A stretch of DNA of 64,000 bases from Epiperipatus broadwayi (taxonomy: Eukaryota; Onychophora; Udeonychophora; Euonychophora; Peripatidae): the NCBI GenBank assembly GCA_028023455.1, contig JAQFVV010000049.1:4501649-4565648 (forward strand), read 5' to 3'. Position numbers and translations under genes: made by a program. The notes under the pieces are model-generated. The model saw only the letters and a list, made by a program, of their open reading frames with translations. It was not told where the DNA came from and did no database searches. Below, piece by piece: positions 24,700-36,887 of this stretch (its first letter is position 1; each line of letters begins with the position of its first letter).

Positions 24700-26985
24700 T
24701 TTTAAATAAATATAAACTACAGATACCATTGCTTCTGTATTAAAGGAATTAAGAATGAGACCATTGTATTATTAAGTAAAAGTATTGATTGAGTGTTATG
24801 TAATCTAATTCTAAAATTCATTATGTAATTAATCTAATTCTACAATTTAAGTGCTAGATAATTAGAGATATCAATAGAAGTATGGGATGGAGTTATGATA
24901 AAATGAAAGGCAGGTAAATAGAATAATAGATCATTTAAAAAACTGCTTTGTTAGAATAAGAATATTTTAGCATGGATGAAATTTTCTGAAGTCATAATAT
25001 AGCTGTTAATTGGATGCGAACATTTTATTGCAAAGTTAGAAAATGATATGTAAAGTTTCCCATAAGTAAACTTGGCTATGAAATTATTTCAGTCATTAAA
25101 ATTAAATCAATCTGATTAATTAATTGACAGATTAGTGTTAATTTATAATATAAAAAGAGAATTACAAAGTAAGGATATACGTAGATCAGTATAGAATCAT
25201 TATACTCAAATGCTGGTCTTGATAGTGCAAAACTTTGTAAGAAAGTCTAAATACTAATCTCGATATTGTAAAAATTTGTAAGGAAGCCTTGTTGTTGACT
25301 ATAGTGGCAAATTCTTAATCCAAATAAATTTTTCAGATTTTAAAGATTTACACAAGATTTTGTTTCTATAAATAAAAGAATATGAGATGAAAACTGGTAT
25401 CCAGTTATAATGAGAATAAATATAGATAGCATAGTTTATGTTCTTTATATTTATTTGAGTAATATATAAATCTATAATAGAATGATGTAAAACAGAATAC
25501 AACATAAAAACAAGTCAAAACTTATTAATATAAAAAAATTTCTTAATAATAATAAATTAACCAATAATAAGCCACCATTGTGAAATATCTAGTTATCTGA
25601 TTAAATAGTTTTTAGTTAATGCTTTAGATTATTTTTATAATAATTGAAGTGCAGTAGGGTAGATACTGTAGCAGAAGCATTAATTGAATTCTCCTCTTTA
25701 CAGGCTATTACAGAATTTTGAATCTTTTTGAACTATAAAGTTCTTTTGGGAGCTTTCATTTTTTCTAAATGGAGTAGTTATTCCTGAAATTAAAGAGACT
25801 AATTTTCACAGTTCTGTGTATGCTAATGCACTGAAACATCTGTTAATGAATTAGTATATCTTCTCTTTGTTACAACAGATATTGGATAGTTGAAATAAGG
25901 TTATTCTATTTTTTCTGAGATGATATCTTTACAGTCATGTTTTCTTCTCATTATTTGAAATTCTCCTGCTTCATATGTAGAGAAAATATGTATTGGTGCT
26001 CTGTAGATTATCTGTATTCTGTGCATAAATGATATACATAGTTGGTATGTTTGTAAAAATATTGTTTATATTGCTTATTGAATTGAAATGAGAATAATTT
26101 ATATGCAATGGTTTGCTATTTTCTCTTTATGTAATTTAGCAACATTAAATGGAGCAATATTTATAAATATTATTTGTTTTGAGATTTTATTATTTTGTGA
26201 ATGGATTAAGAAGTTTGATATATTGTTGATTTCTGTGAATTCTCAGTCTAATTTGATGCAAAATATTCCTTTATAAAGTAAGTTCTAACCTTAAAGAAGA
26301 AATGTTGTAATGTAATAAGGGAAAAGTTGTCTGTGGCTTATAGTGTTGGTGCATATTTATAAAAATTGAAATTGTTGATCCCCTCCTCTCGATTGTTTAA
26401 AATGTATTTTTCCATAGTTATTTAATAAGGCCTGTAGATGTTTATTTATGAAATTTACACGGTAGTTTTTAATGTGACTTGCTTGCTAATATAATCAGAT
26501 CTATGTAGTTTATATATTTTTGTTTACGAAATGACTGAGGGTTTTTTCAGAATTTTTTTGTATAATAGTAAGAAATCTCAAAATAATTTACTAATTATTA
26601 GAATAATCTAAAATTTTATAAATTACTTCCACAATTTTTTCTCTGTTATATAGCTGTTAAACATGTCTGAGAAGAACTTCATAATAGAAATGTTCACATC
26701 ATTTATAGAAGTAATTGTGGGTTTACCATTTGATTTCATAAACATATTTATAACTTATAAGGATATTGCTGTGTTGAACTTATCTTATGTATCTATAACT
26801 TCTTGAGGACAAATATTTTTTTTCATAATTTATGTTAAAAAATCCAATGCCATATTTTCTTGAATAAAGCAATTTTTTTCTATTTCTATTTCATAATTAT
26901 TTTTTAAGTCATTAGCATAAGTAATTTTTACCATTTAATATTAATTAGAGTGGAAAGAAGAATCAAACAAAAAGAACTAGTTCCT
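24700..26985. other. AT-rich non-coding stretch
   Basis: No supported gene; the frames at 25299-25505 and 26088-26276 are AT-composition artefacts as far as I can tell. Confidence 0.5.
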
Positions 26986-26989
26986 GATT

Positions 26990-27136
26990 CACCAAAAAAA
27001 AAAATGTTTGTATATATATAATCAAAATTACCCCAATAAGTCCCCCCGAAAGAAAGGGGTGAGGAAGGGGGTTTTTTAAATTTTTTTGCTTTTTTTTTTT
27101 GTTGGGGGTGGTTTTTTTTTTGAGGGAATTTTTTTT
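26990..27136. other. Homopolymer-rich low-complexity tract
   Basis: Consecutive runs of C, G, T and A (CCCCCCGAAAG, AGGAAGGGGG, T-runs, GTTGGGGGTGG) form a patch unlike the flanks. It directly abuts the left inverted arm of a PLE. It may be true low complexity or a sequencing/assembly artefact. Confidence 0.6.
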
Positions 27137-27137
27137 A

Positions 27138-27305
27138 TTCACAACTCAATCAGACTAGCCAAAAATAAATTTTAAACCACTTCCGATGGTTTCACTGCTA
27201 CAGGCATGCTTTTCATGTGTAAAGAACTACAAAATAACATATTTAAAGTAAACATTACCCACAATTCCATTTACCTTCCATACACCCTTAATATTAAAAG
27301 AATTT
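27138..27305. repeat. Left inverted arm of Penelope-like element (family C)
   Basis: This block is the reverse complement, with mismatches, of about 28622-28781. Shared words include CACAATTCC/ATTGTGGGT and AAAATAACAT/ATGTTATTTT. Such inverted flanking copies of the element's own 3' end are characteristic of PLE insertions. Confidence 0.75.
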
Positions 27306-27968
27306 TTAATAATTATTCTTATAATGGTAAGTTTTATAAGATTAAGAAAGGATGGATAATAGGTTAAATTATTTCTCCTTTAATTTGTTCAGTTTATGTT
27401 AATTATTTGGAAGAAGAAATTATTATTAAGAAGAATTGTTTATATTTAAAGTTATTTGTTAGATATGTGAATGATTGCTTGTTTGTAATTGAGAATGATA
27501 AATTGAATGAGTTGGTAAATGAGTTTAATTGTTTTGATCCTTCTATAAAATATGTTGTAGAAGAAGGGTAGTTAGATTTTGTTAAATTGAGATTTTTAGA
27601 TTTATTGTTAATTAGAAATGTAAAGAATAATTATTTGGTATGTAATCATTATGTTAAGAGCAAATAGTTTAAGGTCTATAATTAAACCTGATAGCTATCA
27701 ATCTATATATAATAATGTAGCTGCTTTAAGAAATTATTGTTATAGATATAAGATATTAAATAATTCTACTGGGGTATCTTTGTTTCAAAAATATCAATTT
27801 TATAAAGATTATTTGAGTCTTGGCTATTTGATAAATATAATGTAAAAGATAAAGAAAAATATGATTTTATTTTGCCATTTAAATTGATTTTGTATACAAT
27901 TGTATATAAAAATAGTAATTTGTTTAGAAATAAAAGCTTGGAAAAGAAGTATAATTTATTAAATAGTA
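27306..27968 (+). pseudogene. Penelope-like reverse transcriptase relic (family C)
   Basis: The frame from about 27323 reads NGKFYKIKKGWIIG, then SPLICSVYVNYLEEE and LKLFVRYVNDCLFVIEND. These correspond to the PLE RT blocks: the G..MG(S/L)P.S region and the catalytic YVDD, here YVND near 27462. It continues with FDPSIKYVVEE and KLRFLDLLL, the LDL block after the catalytic motif. An in-frame TAG replaces a residue near 27358 and another occurs near 27570, and the second catalytic-site residue is Asn instead of Asp, so the copy is inactive. The downstream endonuclease is separated by the insertion at 27981-28303. Confidence 0.8.
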
Positions 27969-27980
27969 TAAATAAATCAA

Positions 27981-28303
27981 TTATTTTATATAGCGCGATG
28001 TTTTATAAACTGTAATAGTTAAACAGCATTAAGCTGTTGCACATGTGCTTTGCAAATTTTAACTATAAATGACTGAATACAAACACTTCAAACACATGAT
28101 AACGTCTTTGGGAAAAGATAGAATGGCCATCTATCTTTTTGAACCCAAACACTTTTGTATGGGCAAATCTTAAGTGTCTGAAAGTGAAAGCATGAAGATA
28201 TTAAATAATCACTTTAAATTACTTTTACATGCTTGAATGAATGACGCTGGTGAAAATTACTAGAATGTACGATATGTCATTCTTATTTGAAATTAAATAT
28301 ATG
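27981..28303 (-). mobile_element. Nested 323-bp non-coding element with 12-bp TSD
   Basis: TAAATAAATCAA occurs at 27969-27980 and again at 28304-28315, marking a clean insertion into the PLE. The interior matches, in reverse orientation, the element at 46257-46705: GCAAATCTTAAGT...GAAAGCATGA, CTTTAAATTACT and TGAATGAATGAC appear in the same order in both. Both start beside TTATATAGCGC. There is no coding frame. It is a non-autonomous family of unknown class, probably retrotransposed. Confidence 0.8.
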
Positions 28304-28315
28304 TAAATAAATCAA

Positions 28316-28781
28316 GAAAATTTTTGATAGACTTATTTATGGAGTAGTGTATATTATCTCTAGTTTTTGTAAGATGGTATATATATAGGTCAATGTAGTT
28401 TGAGCTTAAATGAAAGAATAAAAGTACATAAAAATAGGATTAGAAATAAATATTTGAATTCTGTTTTACATATCCATTAAAAAGATGTAGACCACACTAT
28501 TAATTTTGATAAAGCTAGGTTGTCTTCTTTGAAAGAAATGAAATTAAAAAAAGAATAAAGGAATGTTTATTATTAAAAATTTATGATTCTGAAACAATTA
28601 ACTTATTCAGAAGTTCTTTTAATATTAAGGGTGTATAAGAGGTAAAACAAATTGTGGGTAATGTTTACTGTAAACATGTTATTTTGTAGTTTTTTACACT
28701 TGAGACATCTGCTCTTAGTAGTGAAACTATTAGTAGAATTTTAAAGTTTATATTTGGCTAGTCTGGTTGAATTGAGAATTT
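28316..28781 (+). pseudogene. Penelope-like GIY-YIG domain relic and right arm (family C)
   Basis: The downstream half of the same PLE gives GQCSLSLNERIKVHKNRIRN, then VLHIH, a DHTINF block and LSSLKEMKLKKE. This is the GIY-YIG domain's R..H helix and H...H region. Stops and frameshifts are frequent. The last ~160 bp form the right inverted arm matching 27138-27305. Confidence 0.65.
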
Positions 28782-28789
28782 AAGGTAAT

Positions 28790-30420
28790 ATTGATTATTT
28801 ATTGACTAGTTTAGCATTATGCCTTTAATGTATATATATATAGGATTAAGAGAACTTATTTGCTGTAAAATTAATTGCTGCTCTGACATAAGCAAGCTTA
28901 CTTTTGTAAATTTTAGAACCTAAATTTTTATTATATTTTAATTAAGTCTTAAAACGTCTGATTATATATTAATATTATAACTTTTAAAACAGCTTACTTT
29001 GCAATATACAACTTGCTTGATCTGTAGATAATATTTTTAATAATAGCATTTAAAAGAATTCTAATTGATCAAGCATGATCTAGTGAATTTAAAAAAGATA
29101 ATTATTAACGTTTTTTGCATAAAAAAAGAATACTGTCTATTTTTACATTATATTCGATAGATATTTAGATGAGTTTTTAAGAAAATGTTGTCTTCATAAA
29201 TATGAAATTAGCTTAGATTTGTTTATATTTAACATTTTAATCATTGATATTTTTATTTTTGTTTAAAAATAATAAATGATTAAAAAATTTCCAACTTCAC
29301 ATTAGATATGTATTCAAGATCATGCGCAAAACCTATCACTGATTATGTTTTGCAAGTTAGAAATAACATGCAATAAAAAATTTAATTGCTAAACATAATT
29401 TCCAAATATATATGCAAATCATTATTTTTGGTTTAATCCAGATTTACCAGTCCACGTTAATAAATTTTATTAATCATTTATTAGACTATAGATAACCAAT
29501 GTTTATCAATAATCATTTCTTCTTGCTCAGTTCAAATCAGTTCAGTCTTCACTTTAAAATTTTTAAGATATAACTTACACCATTTGTATCGAAACATCAA
29601 AGCATTTGTTTTCCATAATAAATTATTGCATTATATTTTATGATTATTTTTAAGAGTAAGGTATTATATATTAATGATTAATTGAATAAAGTGTCAAAAC
29701 GTTTCTTGAATCTATCAATGTTAATAACATTTACATGCTCACACACGCACGCATTTAATCATTTTAAATAACAAAGATTTAAAACAAGTTAACAAATTTA
29801 TTATAACTTCTTGGAAAACTGTCAGTTAATAATTTATGCAAGAAATAAGAAAATGAATGTTTTAAATAATAGCAACTTTAGGCATTCTAAAGCAGTACCA
29901 AAAGATAAAATGTTTTTAAATAAAGATTATTTTATTACAAAGAAGGTTTTTTTTATAAAAAGAAAGAGTAATATTTTTTCTTTATCCATCTGATTAATGC
30001 AAGTTTTGTTTTTTTTCTTTTCATTTTTTTTTTTACCCTTTTAGATATCTATTCTCACTCTGAATTATGAACATCCTTGTCAGAAATTCTTTCCTGTTTT
30101 CCCTCGTGAATAATTCTCTTATTCCAAATTTTATTGTAACAGCCTTTTTAGAATATACAAAAGTAAAAAAAAAAGAAAGAATTTTATCTTTATTCTTTGT
30201 AAAATCATTTAGCCTAAAGATTATTAAAATTGTACATTGTTTGTTTATTAACAGAGAAGGTTCTTGATATAATGGGAACTTCGTTGTTATCTAATTCAAA
30301 TCAATTTTATGCCTCAAATTATATCTTATTATGTAGCTTATATGATTATACTTTTATTATTTTAAAGGTAGATTTATAAAATATATAAACATACACATAT
30401 AAATCTCCCCCCTTCCCCAA
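28790..30420. other. AT-rich non-coding stretch
   Basis: No supported gene. Frames at 29811-29993 and 30067-30267 have no motif. A short CA/CG-containing run lies near 29740. Confidence 0.5.
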
Positions 30421-30424
30421 TAAG

Positions 30425-30475
30425 ATATTTACTAAAGACATTACAAGTTGTGGGTCATTGCGTCCTCCAGCAAAG
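30425..30475 (+). CDS. Candidate internal exon (51 nt), unrecognised
   Basis: A strong pyrimidine tract (CTCCCCCCTTCCCC) and AATAAG acceptor precede about 51 bases, followed by a good donor, AAAG|GTTAGT. The base composition is markedly less AT-biased than the flanks (GTTGTGGGTCATTGCGTCCTC). Two frames are open. One of them, ending ...CVLQQ, joins the frame of the candidate exon at 30714 without a stop. No domain is recognisable at this length. It could be chance, but the paired splice signals are unusual in this window. Confidence 0.35.
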
Positions 30476-30713
30476 GTTAGTAAATTTCTTTAGTCGTTTG
30501 AGAGTTTTAAAAAAATGTATGTATATAATTTATCACTATTATATAAATACATTAAGAATAAAAAATACTGACTTGTGTAATACTGACCTTTCAAATCTTA
30601 TATAGCTCTTTCAATTATTAGTGCATTTATAATAAGTCTATGTACATTGAAGCAATAGTAAACTAAAATATATTATTTACAGTTTTTCTATTTTTTTTTT
30701 CTCATGTGTCAAA

Positions 30714-30872
30714 GCAATATATTGCCAATCAGTGAAAAAAATGATCAATCTCCACACAGCATGCGTTTTGGGCATAGACTACTCTCGGCAAATGCCTTGG
30801 AAGAAACCAACTATTACCAACCAATATGTTCTATTTGTTATATAGAATTTAAAAAAGAAAATGCTATAGTAG
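30714..30872 (+). CDS. Candidate exon with CxxC motif, unrecognised host gene
   Basis: The open frame 30704-30931 contains a block of balanced amino-acid composition: MRFGHRLLSANALEETNYY, then QPICSICYIEFKKENAIV. It is preceded by a T-rich tract ending in TCAAAG (a possible acceptor at about 30713) and followed by AG|GTGCAT (a possible donor near 30873). The CSIC pair recalls RING/treble-clef starts, but no matching distal Cys/His pair is seen in this piece. I do not recognise the protein. If it is an exon, the gene is on the plus strand with the 30425-30475 exon upstream. Confidence 0.38.
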
Positions 30873-31339
30873 GTGCATATCACTTCAATTTAGTATATAT
30901 TTATAGTGGTGTATTAAATGTTTATTACTAATTCTATGTGTATATTTTTATTTACTATTTCACAAAATTCACAGAATTACACATTTTTTTATATAAATAA
31001 ATTGTCAAATATGTATTAAGCTTATGTTAAATAAAAAGAAACAAAACATTCGAAAGTACCAAATTGGATGTTAAACACCTCTCCAGAATTTCTCCCCCCT
31101 CCCAAAAAAAAAAAAGCAGGGAAGAAAAGATTATTTATCAAGCTAATCAATTGCTGCCACGTGAGTGTCTTAGAGATATCATTCTTTGTTTTTTTTCTTG
31201 TAGTTAAAAATAATTAGACAATCTATCATAAAACACTGTTTGAATTTACAAATTAAGCAACTGTGACTGATTGCCTAAAAAACAAAACATAAGATGTGCG
31301 GAAGGGGACCCCCAAAAAACAAAATTTGATAATAAAAAT

Positions 31340-31980
31340 TGTGTATTTATTTTTAGGTGTTACAAATTGAATCTCATTCAAAGTACTTTCCATTTGTTAT
31401 AATGCACTGGACTAAACATGTTTTCCACTTTTTAAAGTAGTTCTAAAACTCTTGCGAAATAATTCCTTTTAATGTGTCCATTATTTTTCTTTACTACTTC
31501 TAAATCTGCTCAAACTTTATTTTTGAAGCATTTTTTCATTTGAGTGAATAAAATGAATTCCCACAGAGTGAGATTATGTAAATATAGCTGATCAATAAAC
31601 TGAGTCATAATGCTTTTAATTTAAAATTCTTTTATACTTAAGGCTTTGTGTGTTGGTGCATTATTCTAGTGAAACTTACACTTTCACATTACCACAAATC
31701 AGCATGTTTTTATTTCACCGCATCATGAAAACATTTCAGAACTTGTAGTAAAACCATGATCATTGTAAAGAAATTCCGAGTAAACAATGCTGTTTGCATA
31801 AAAAAAAAAAACAGCAGCATCTTGATATTTGCCTTCACTAGCCATGCAGTTCTGAAACATGGTGAATTTGACTACTTTTGTTTCTCAAACAGATTGTGAA
31901 AGCTGTTTCAAGCATTACACCTGTTTTCCCTAACAAAAAACAAAATTTCACATTGTTTCAACTTTTTAGCCATTACAAAA
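31340..31980 (-). pseudogene. mariner-family transposase relic, minus strand
   Basis: On the minus strand the N-terminal piece near 31950 reads NVKFCFLLGKTGVMLETAF, the helix-turn-helix region typical of mariner transposases (VKFC..LGKT). Further on, in another frame, come NSIVYSEFL and then NNAPTHKALSIKEF near 31670, the equivalent of the catalytic HDNAP.HTA block, then KKCFKNK and a terminal YFE. The middle is partly deleted and there are many stops and frameshifts, so it is a pseudogene. TIRs were not identified with confidence; the flank at about 31260-31330 may hold one end. Confidence 0.7.
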
Positions 31981-32084
31981 ATTGACAAATAAGTGAGATA
32001 CACTAAACAAAAACATTTACTATACAACACCATGACTACACTCAATGATGATGGTTGGCAGACTTTTGTAAAGGGGATTCCCGC

Positions 32085-33340
32085 AAGAGGTATCCAGTGG
32101 TGGAATCATTACTATATTGTACTTGCCCTCCAGAAAATGATGTCAGTTAAATTTGGATACACTCTCATATAAAAATTTTCTCATATCAGAAGAGGTTTTC
32201 AAGTGCAACGCTGAATGGCCTTTTAAATCATAGATATGAAAACAGATATGGCAATTATTATGCTAAGAAATTCTTCTGAATTTAAAGAAACACCTATTAA
32301 TTAATTTTATAAAGATAAATTGCAATTATATAAATTTTAGATAAAGCATATATTTCAATCATACCTTTACAATTTGGTTTAAAAAGTTATAAAGATGAAA
32401 GTAAATGTATATATTGATAGCAAACTAGAGAGAAAAAAAAATTCTTCAAATAAAAAAAAAAAAGAATATTAATAAAATAAAATAAATTTATGTTGTCTTA
32501 ATGTCAGAAAGTTCTCTCTTGACAATTCTAAGTGTGTATATAAATTGTGGGGAAATGTATTTTTTCAAATTTTGATGTTTATGTTGGTATGATTGTATTC
32601 TCATCACACACACACACACATATATATATATCATGGTTTGGAATTATTTTCACCATGTTTGTATATCTTGATTTAGTTAACACACATGAGGACAATAAAT
32701 TTAAAAACCCTGTAATATAAATAGCCTCAAAGATCACCATATTTATGGTTTTAAAATTCATGTGTTCATTTATCCATGGTTTGGAAAAAATATTAAACAA
32801 AAAATAAAATATTAGAAATTAATGTTTCCCATATATTTGATTTTAAAGTATAGGAATAGCATTTTTCTAACTCACATGTTTAACCTTTTAACCGCTAATT
32901 TTATCATTGGTTGTATCAGATAAAAATCAAATCTTTTAATTGGCCAACTCACAAACTGAAGACAAAGCCTATTGTTAAAACATATTCGCCTATAATATTA
33001 AATTCAACTCAGATACGTTTATAAAAAGTATATTATTAATTTTTCAGGTTATGAAGAGAATGAAAGTTCTTTCAAAAATAAATTGCTATTTATTTATTCT
33101 AAAATATTCAATATCGGCAACATAAAAGCTATAATATAAACAAAAAGATCGACTTTTACGTTATAGAAAAGTAAATATTTCTTTTTACTACATCTTCAAT
33201 ATTTTTACTTAAATCTTCAATATTTTTCGAAAATAATTTTGTTTTTTTATTATTCTCTCTGAAATAATTTTAATTTCTCAAAATATTCTTTTATAATAAT
33301 TTAAATCGTATTCGAAATGAAAATCTCAGCGTTTTTCTTT
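32085..33340. other. AT-rich non-coding stretch with a CA/TA microsatellite
   Basis: Contains a (CA)n(TA)n tract at about 32606-32632. No gene supported. Confidence 0.55.
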
Positions 33341-33369
33341 ATTTTCTTTGATCAGGCAGTTTCTTTGTT

Positions 33370-33498
33370 CTTTCCAGCCAATCAGAATGTCTTTTTCGGC
33401 TGAGAGCATGCTAAGAACCAATCACAAATAATGTTCCTTCTTTGTTTAGGTTTAAATGCGGGTTTTTTCTATTTTTTACTTGTAAAATAAATCGGAAG
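33370..33498 (+). promoter_or_regulatory. Promoter-like patch with two CCAAT boxes
   Basis: CCAATCAG (33378-33385) and CCAATCA (33418-33424) are spaced 40 bp apart in the same orientation, within a locally less AT-rich segment. About 80 bp downstream is a Kozak-like AAGATGG. CCAAT boxes bound by NF-Y typically lie 60-100 bp upstream of start sites (established knowledge). Promoter function here is inference from arrangement only. Confidence 0.35.
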
Positions 33499-33632
33499 AT
33501 GGCACCATCTTACAGAGCTTTTAAAAACGAATTCAATACGTGTTTAACGAATATTTTCATATAAAAACTGGCTGAGTTAGAGTGATGTCAGATGTCGATG
33601 AGGAGCCTCGTAAGAGGCGGACAAAGAGTTAA
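33499..33632 (+). CDS. Two short ORFs downstream of CCAAT boxes (uORF plus basic N-terminus?)
   Basis: ORF a (33499-33564) starts in AAGATGG and encodes MAPSYRAFKNEFNTCLTNI plus two residues and a stop. ORF b (33585-33632) encodes MSDVDEEPRKRRTKS and a stop. The acid-then-basic sequence of ORF b resembles the N-terminus of a nuclear protein with an NLS-like PRKRR. The G/C-rich codon choice is unlike the surroundings. GTTAAT at the end of ORF b could be a weak splice donor, making this a first exon, but that is speculative. Confidence 0.3.
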
Positions 33633-33649
33633 TCTCATGCATCGTAGTG

Positions 33650-35450
33650 ATGTTAGTGTCATTTGTCATGATAAATTTGCTATTTTTTTAATTAAAAAAA
33701 GAAAAATATTTTTTAATTAAAATTTTCTAATTCACAGTATAATCACTGTTGCTACAATTCTAACAGTTCAAGAAAATGGCTGCCTCCATATTTATATAGG
33801 CAAGAACACTTGAAATTTGTGACTTTAACATGACTTAAATATTATACTTTCTGCATTTCATCCTTGTCAACAGCATCATCATTAATTTTTAACCCAATAG
33901 AAATGAAGAAAGATAGGAAATCTTTGATAGAGAGTTAATGAATGAATACATTCAATATTTACACATTATATTGGAAAACAATACACACATGTGTGAATAT
34001 GTTCTCTCTCTCTTTCAATTTATTATTTCAATTTATTTTCATAATTGAATTATTCTATTTTTTTTATTAATTAGTTTTGTTAATATAGCACAGGACAGAA
34101 GACAACAAATTTTGTATGATAAATAAATCTTGGTTAGCATTTAACTTTTAAAACAATAAAAGCTAAATTACAGAATCATAATTTCACATAATGAAACATA
34201 ATAAAACTTAAAATAATTAATTCCCTCAATAGACACTTTCATTTTATTTCCCATGCTTTGCAAATTTTTATATTAACTTCATATCAGAAAATTAAATAAT
34301 TTCTATAAAATAGCTTTTATGTTCTTATTTTTTCTTCATGTAATATTTTACTTTATTCTTTTCAATTTGAATAAAGAAAAGATATTTAAACAAAGAGAGA
34401 GAGAGAAGTATTTTTATTACAAGGGAACTAATTTGCTTAATTATCAAGGAGTTAATGTGAAAATTCATGAATGGGAGCTAATGTATTAAATTTGTATGCA
34501 GTTGATAAGGATTATATTTCAGTGATTGATATCAAACTTTTGCAATTTAGTTATTTAATGTTTAAAAATTAAATAATGCCATACTTTATTTATTATATAT
34601 AAATGTGTGTATTAAAAGCTATATATATTTTACAAAGATCACTATTATCTGTAGAATGCAACAGACTAATAATATGGATATATAGATCAAATTGTAATAA
34701 CAATAGGCTCATGAAACCCAAGTTTGATAATCATTTTTAATTCAAATATAAATATATATATATAATAATATTAATTTTTCCAAATATTGCTTCTTTTTTT
34801 TCAAATTTATTACTAATCTATAAGAGACTGTATTCCTTTTTTAACTTACTTAGTACTGACGTAATTGATGAAAATGGTTATTAAGAACAATGTGTGTGTA
34901 TATACTACATAAATATCTAAGAGAAATGTTTTATAAATATGAATGAAATAGAAAAAAAGAGATGATTATCTAATATATTTATCCAAAGCAAATATTTCAT
35001 AAATATATCGGAAATATAAAAAAATAAAATTAATGTTACAAAAAAATATATGTCAAAACCCACATATAATACAAATACCTAAATAAATATACAAAATTAT
35101 ATATTTTTTTTTAAATGAAAAAAAGCCATTAAATGTTAAAATAAACCTTTATATATATATATATATGCCTGCCTCCAGATAAATGTAAATGTTTATTCTA
35201 ATGTTTAAGGGTTTTTTCTCCATTTCAAAATTAAAATGTAAAATTTAAAAAATATTTTTTTTATTTTTTGTACTATTAAAAAGCAGAGAAATTATTAACA
35301 TAGCATTTAGTGTAGTAGATGAAGAATTAGATCATAATGTTATTGGACATTTTAGTGATTATGTTGAATTAATTTTTCTGTATTTTAGTTCAATATAGAA
35401 TTTCTTAAATTATAAAAAAAATGCTAATATATAAATAAAAATTAAGGTAA
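33650..35450. other. AT-rich non-coding stretch
   Basis: Short CT/GA simple repeats occur near 34004-34014 and 34398-34410 and TA repeats near 34750 and 35152-35166. No gene. Confidence 0.55.
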
Positions 35451-35467
35451 GTTACATGCTTGTTTTT

Positions 35468-36402
35468 TTATTAAAAGATTACTTTTATTAATCTAAGGTT
35501 TTATATTTTACTCAGTGGTTGTAAATATTTACAATGTAAGATCTGATATCTATATTATTAGTTCTTATATCTATATCTTCAACTAATCTGAGATGAGATT
35601 CCAAAACAGGTTAACTGTCATCTGGTAAATCAAACAATTCCCATGTGGCCTTAAATATTTCTGTTGGCACTATTGATTTGTCCCTCTTTTTGATTTCCTT
35701 AATAAAGTTTATTGCTAGTTGTTTAGTGTTATTTTGTGATTGCCCAAAAATTAGTTTACATCTAATTTTACAAATGGAGAAGGTCACGAATGTTGAAATT
35801 CTTATGTGCCCTATGGTCTCTTCTTCCCTTTTGCAAATTTGGCATATGGGGTCAACTTTAGTAAACCCTCTCTTGTATACTAGAAAAGCATTTGTAGGGA
35901 GCACCTCTAAGTTCATTTTGAGTATGAAGTCCAAGTATTTAGCTTCTAGATTCCAATACCTGAACCTGAAAATTATCCCCTTATTGGTTATTTCCACATA
36001 CCAGGGGTGAGACTTATCCCCCCATTGGTCAAGTTGTATGCCTCCCAATATGAGATCTTGTTAGAAAATGTTGGATCTGAGGGCTGTATATATTTTCCTA
36101 TGTGCTCCTACACTGAAGTTAACCATGTACATTTGTTTGGTGGGGGGCGGTAATCAATGGAAAATATTGGGGTTATGTGCTCCTCATTAGGATATTTTTT
36201 GAATTTATGTATTGAGTTAAATGCTTTTTGAAAATAGTATGTTGAAATTGAGTGTAAAGATATTCCATTTAGGTTTCTTGGCTTCTGCATCTTCCTTATG
36301 CTAATAGCACTACCCCCCCATAGTAGCTTCGAGCAAAGGGAATTAATTTTTTTCTCAATTCCAGGTAGGTAATAGTTTATCCTGGGAAATACAAAAAAAA
36401 AA
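35468..36402 (-). mobile_element. 5'-truncated LINE insertion with 15-bp TSD
   Basis: TACATGCTTGTTTTT flanks the element at 35453-35467 and 36403-36417, an exact TSD. The coding relics within are on the minus strand and the 3' end faces the lower coordinate. The insertion starts in the middle of the post-RT region, as expected for incomplete reverse transcription. A short A/T-rich tail (AATCTTTTAATAA on the minus strand) marks its 3' end. Confidence 0.9.
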
Positions 36403-36407
36403 TACAT
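35611..36407 (-). pseudogene. LINE post-RT polyprotein fragment with Cys/His knuckle
   Basis: The upstream frame (36407 to 36108) carries FPRINYYLPGIEKKIN, then SKLLWGGSAISIRKMQ and GISLHSISTYYFQKAF, the W.G......P...GG block that follows the RT in many LINEs. After a frame break, the second frame (36048 to 35611) gives GGIQLDQWGD, WNLEAKYLDFILKMNLEVL and the motif PICQICKREEETIGHI, a C-x2-C-x7-H arrangement that normally closes with a further H/C, here weak. It continues to a natural stop at 35611. The copy is recent enough to keep a perfect TSD but is truncated and therefore dead on arrival. Confidence 0.8.
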
Positions 36408-36887
36408 GCTTGTTTTTAAAACTCAATTTAATTTATAATATGACATAAATCTGTTAGTTATTAAATGGTTATTAATATAAAGCTTGAACACAGTCAATAC
36501 TTATACTTCATAGCATGTTTAAGGCTATAGTTAACAGGACATATGTTCATCTAATACTTTACAGCTGCAAAATAAATATCTTAAAAAGCATTTGATTGTT
36601 ATGATGATATCAATTATATGAAATTTAATAGAAATAATTTAATATGAATGGTTTAAATAAGCAAATAGTTTATACTTTGTGGCTAATTATGAATCAAAAA
36701 ATATATAAAATGCGCTAACATGCACAAGCACACAAAGCTAAAAACAGATAAAGCAAATATATATTATTTTAATATCTATTCATTAAATGGCTAAGCGCTT
36801 TGAAGGTTCAAGCCCTCATAATCATAGCCGTATTACAAAATATAATAAATTGACTTGGAGTGATGCAAATTTATGCAAATGAAATAA

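Noticed and set aside
26088-26276. 62-residue hydrophobic ORF as a small membrane protein
   Set aside because: Hydrophobicity follows from T-rich codons; there is no splice, start context or similarity support.
35645-36010. 121-residue plus-strand ORF
   Set aside because: It is a shadow of the minus-strand LINE frame with the Cys/His motif.
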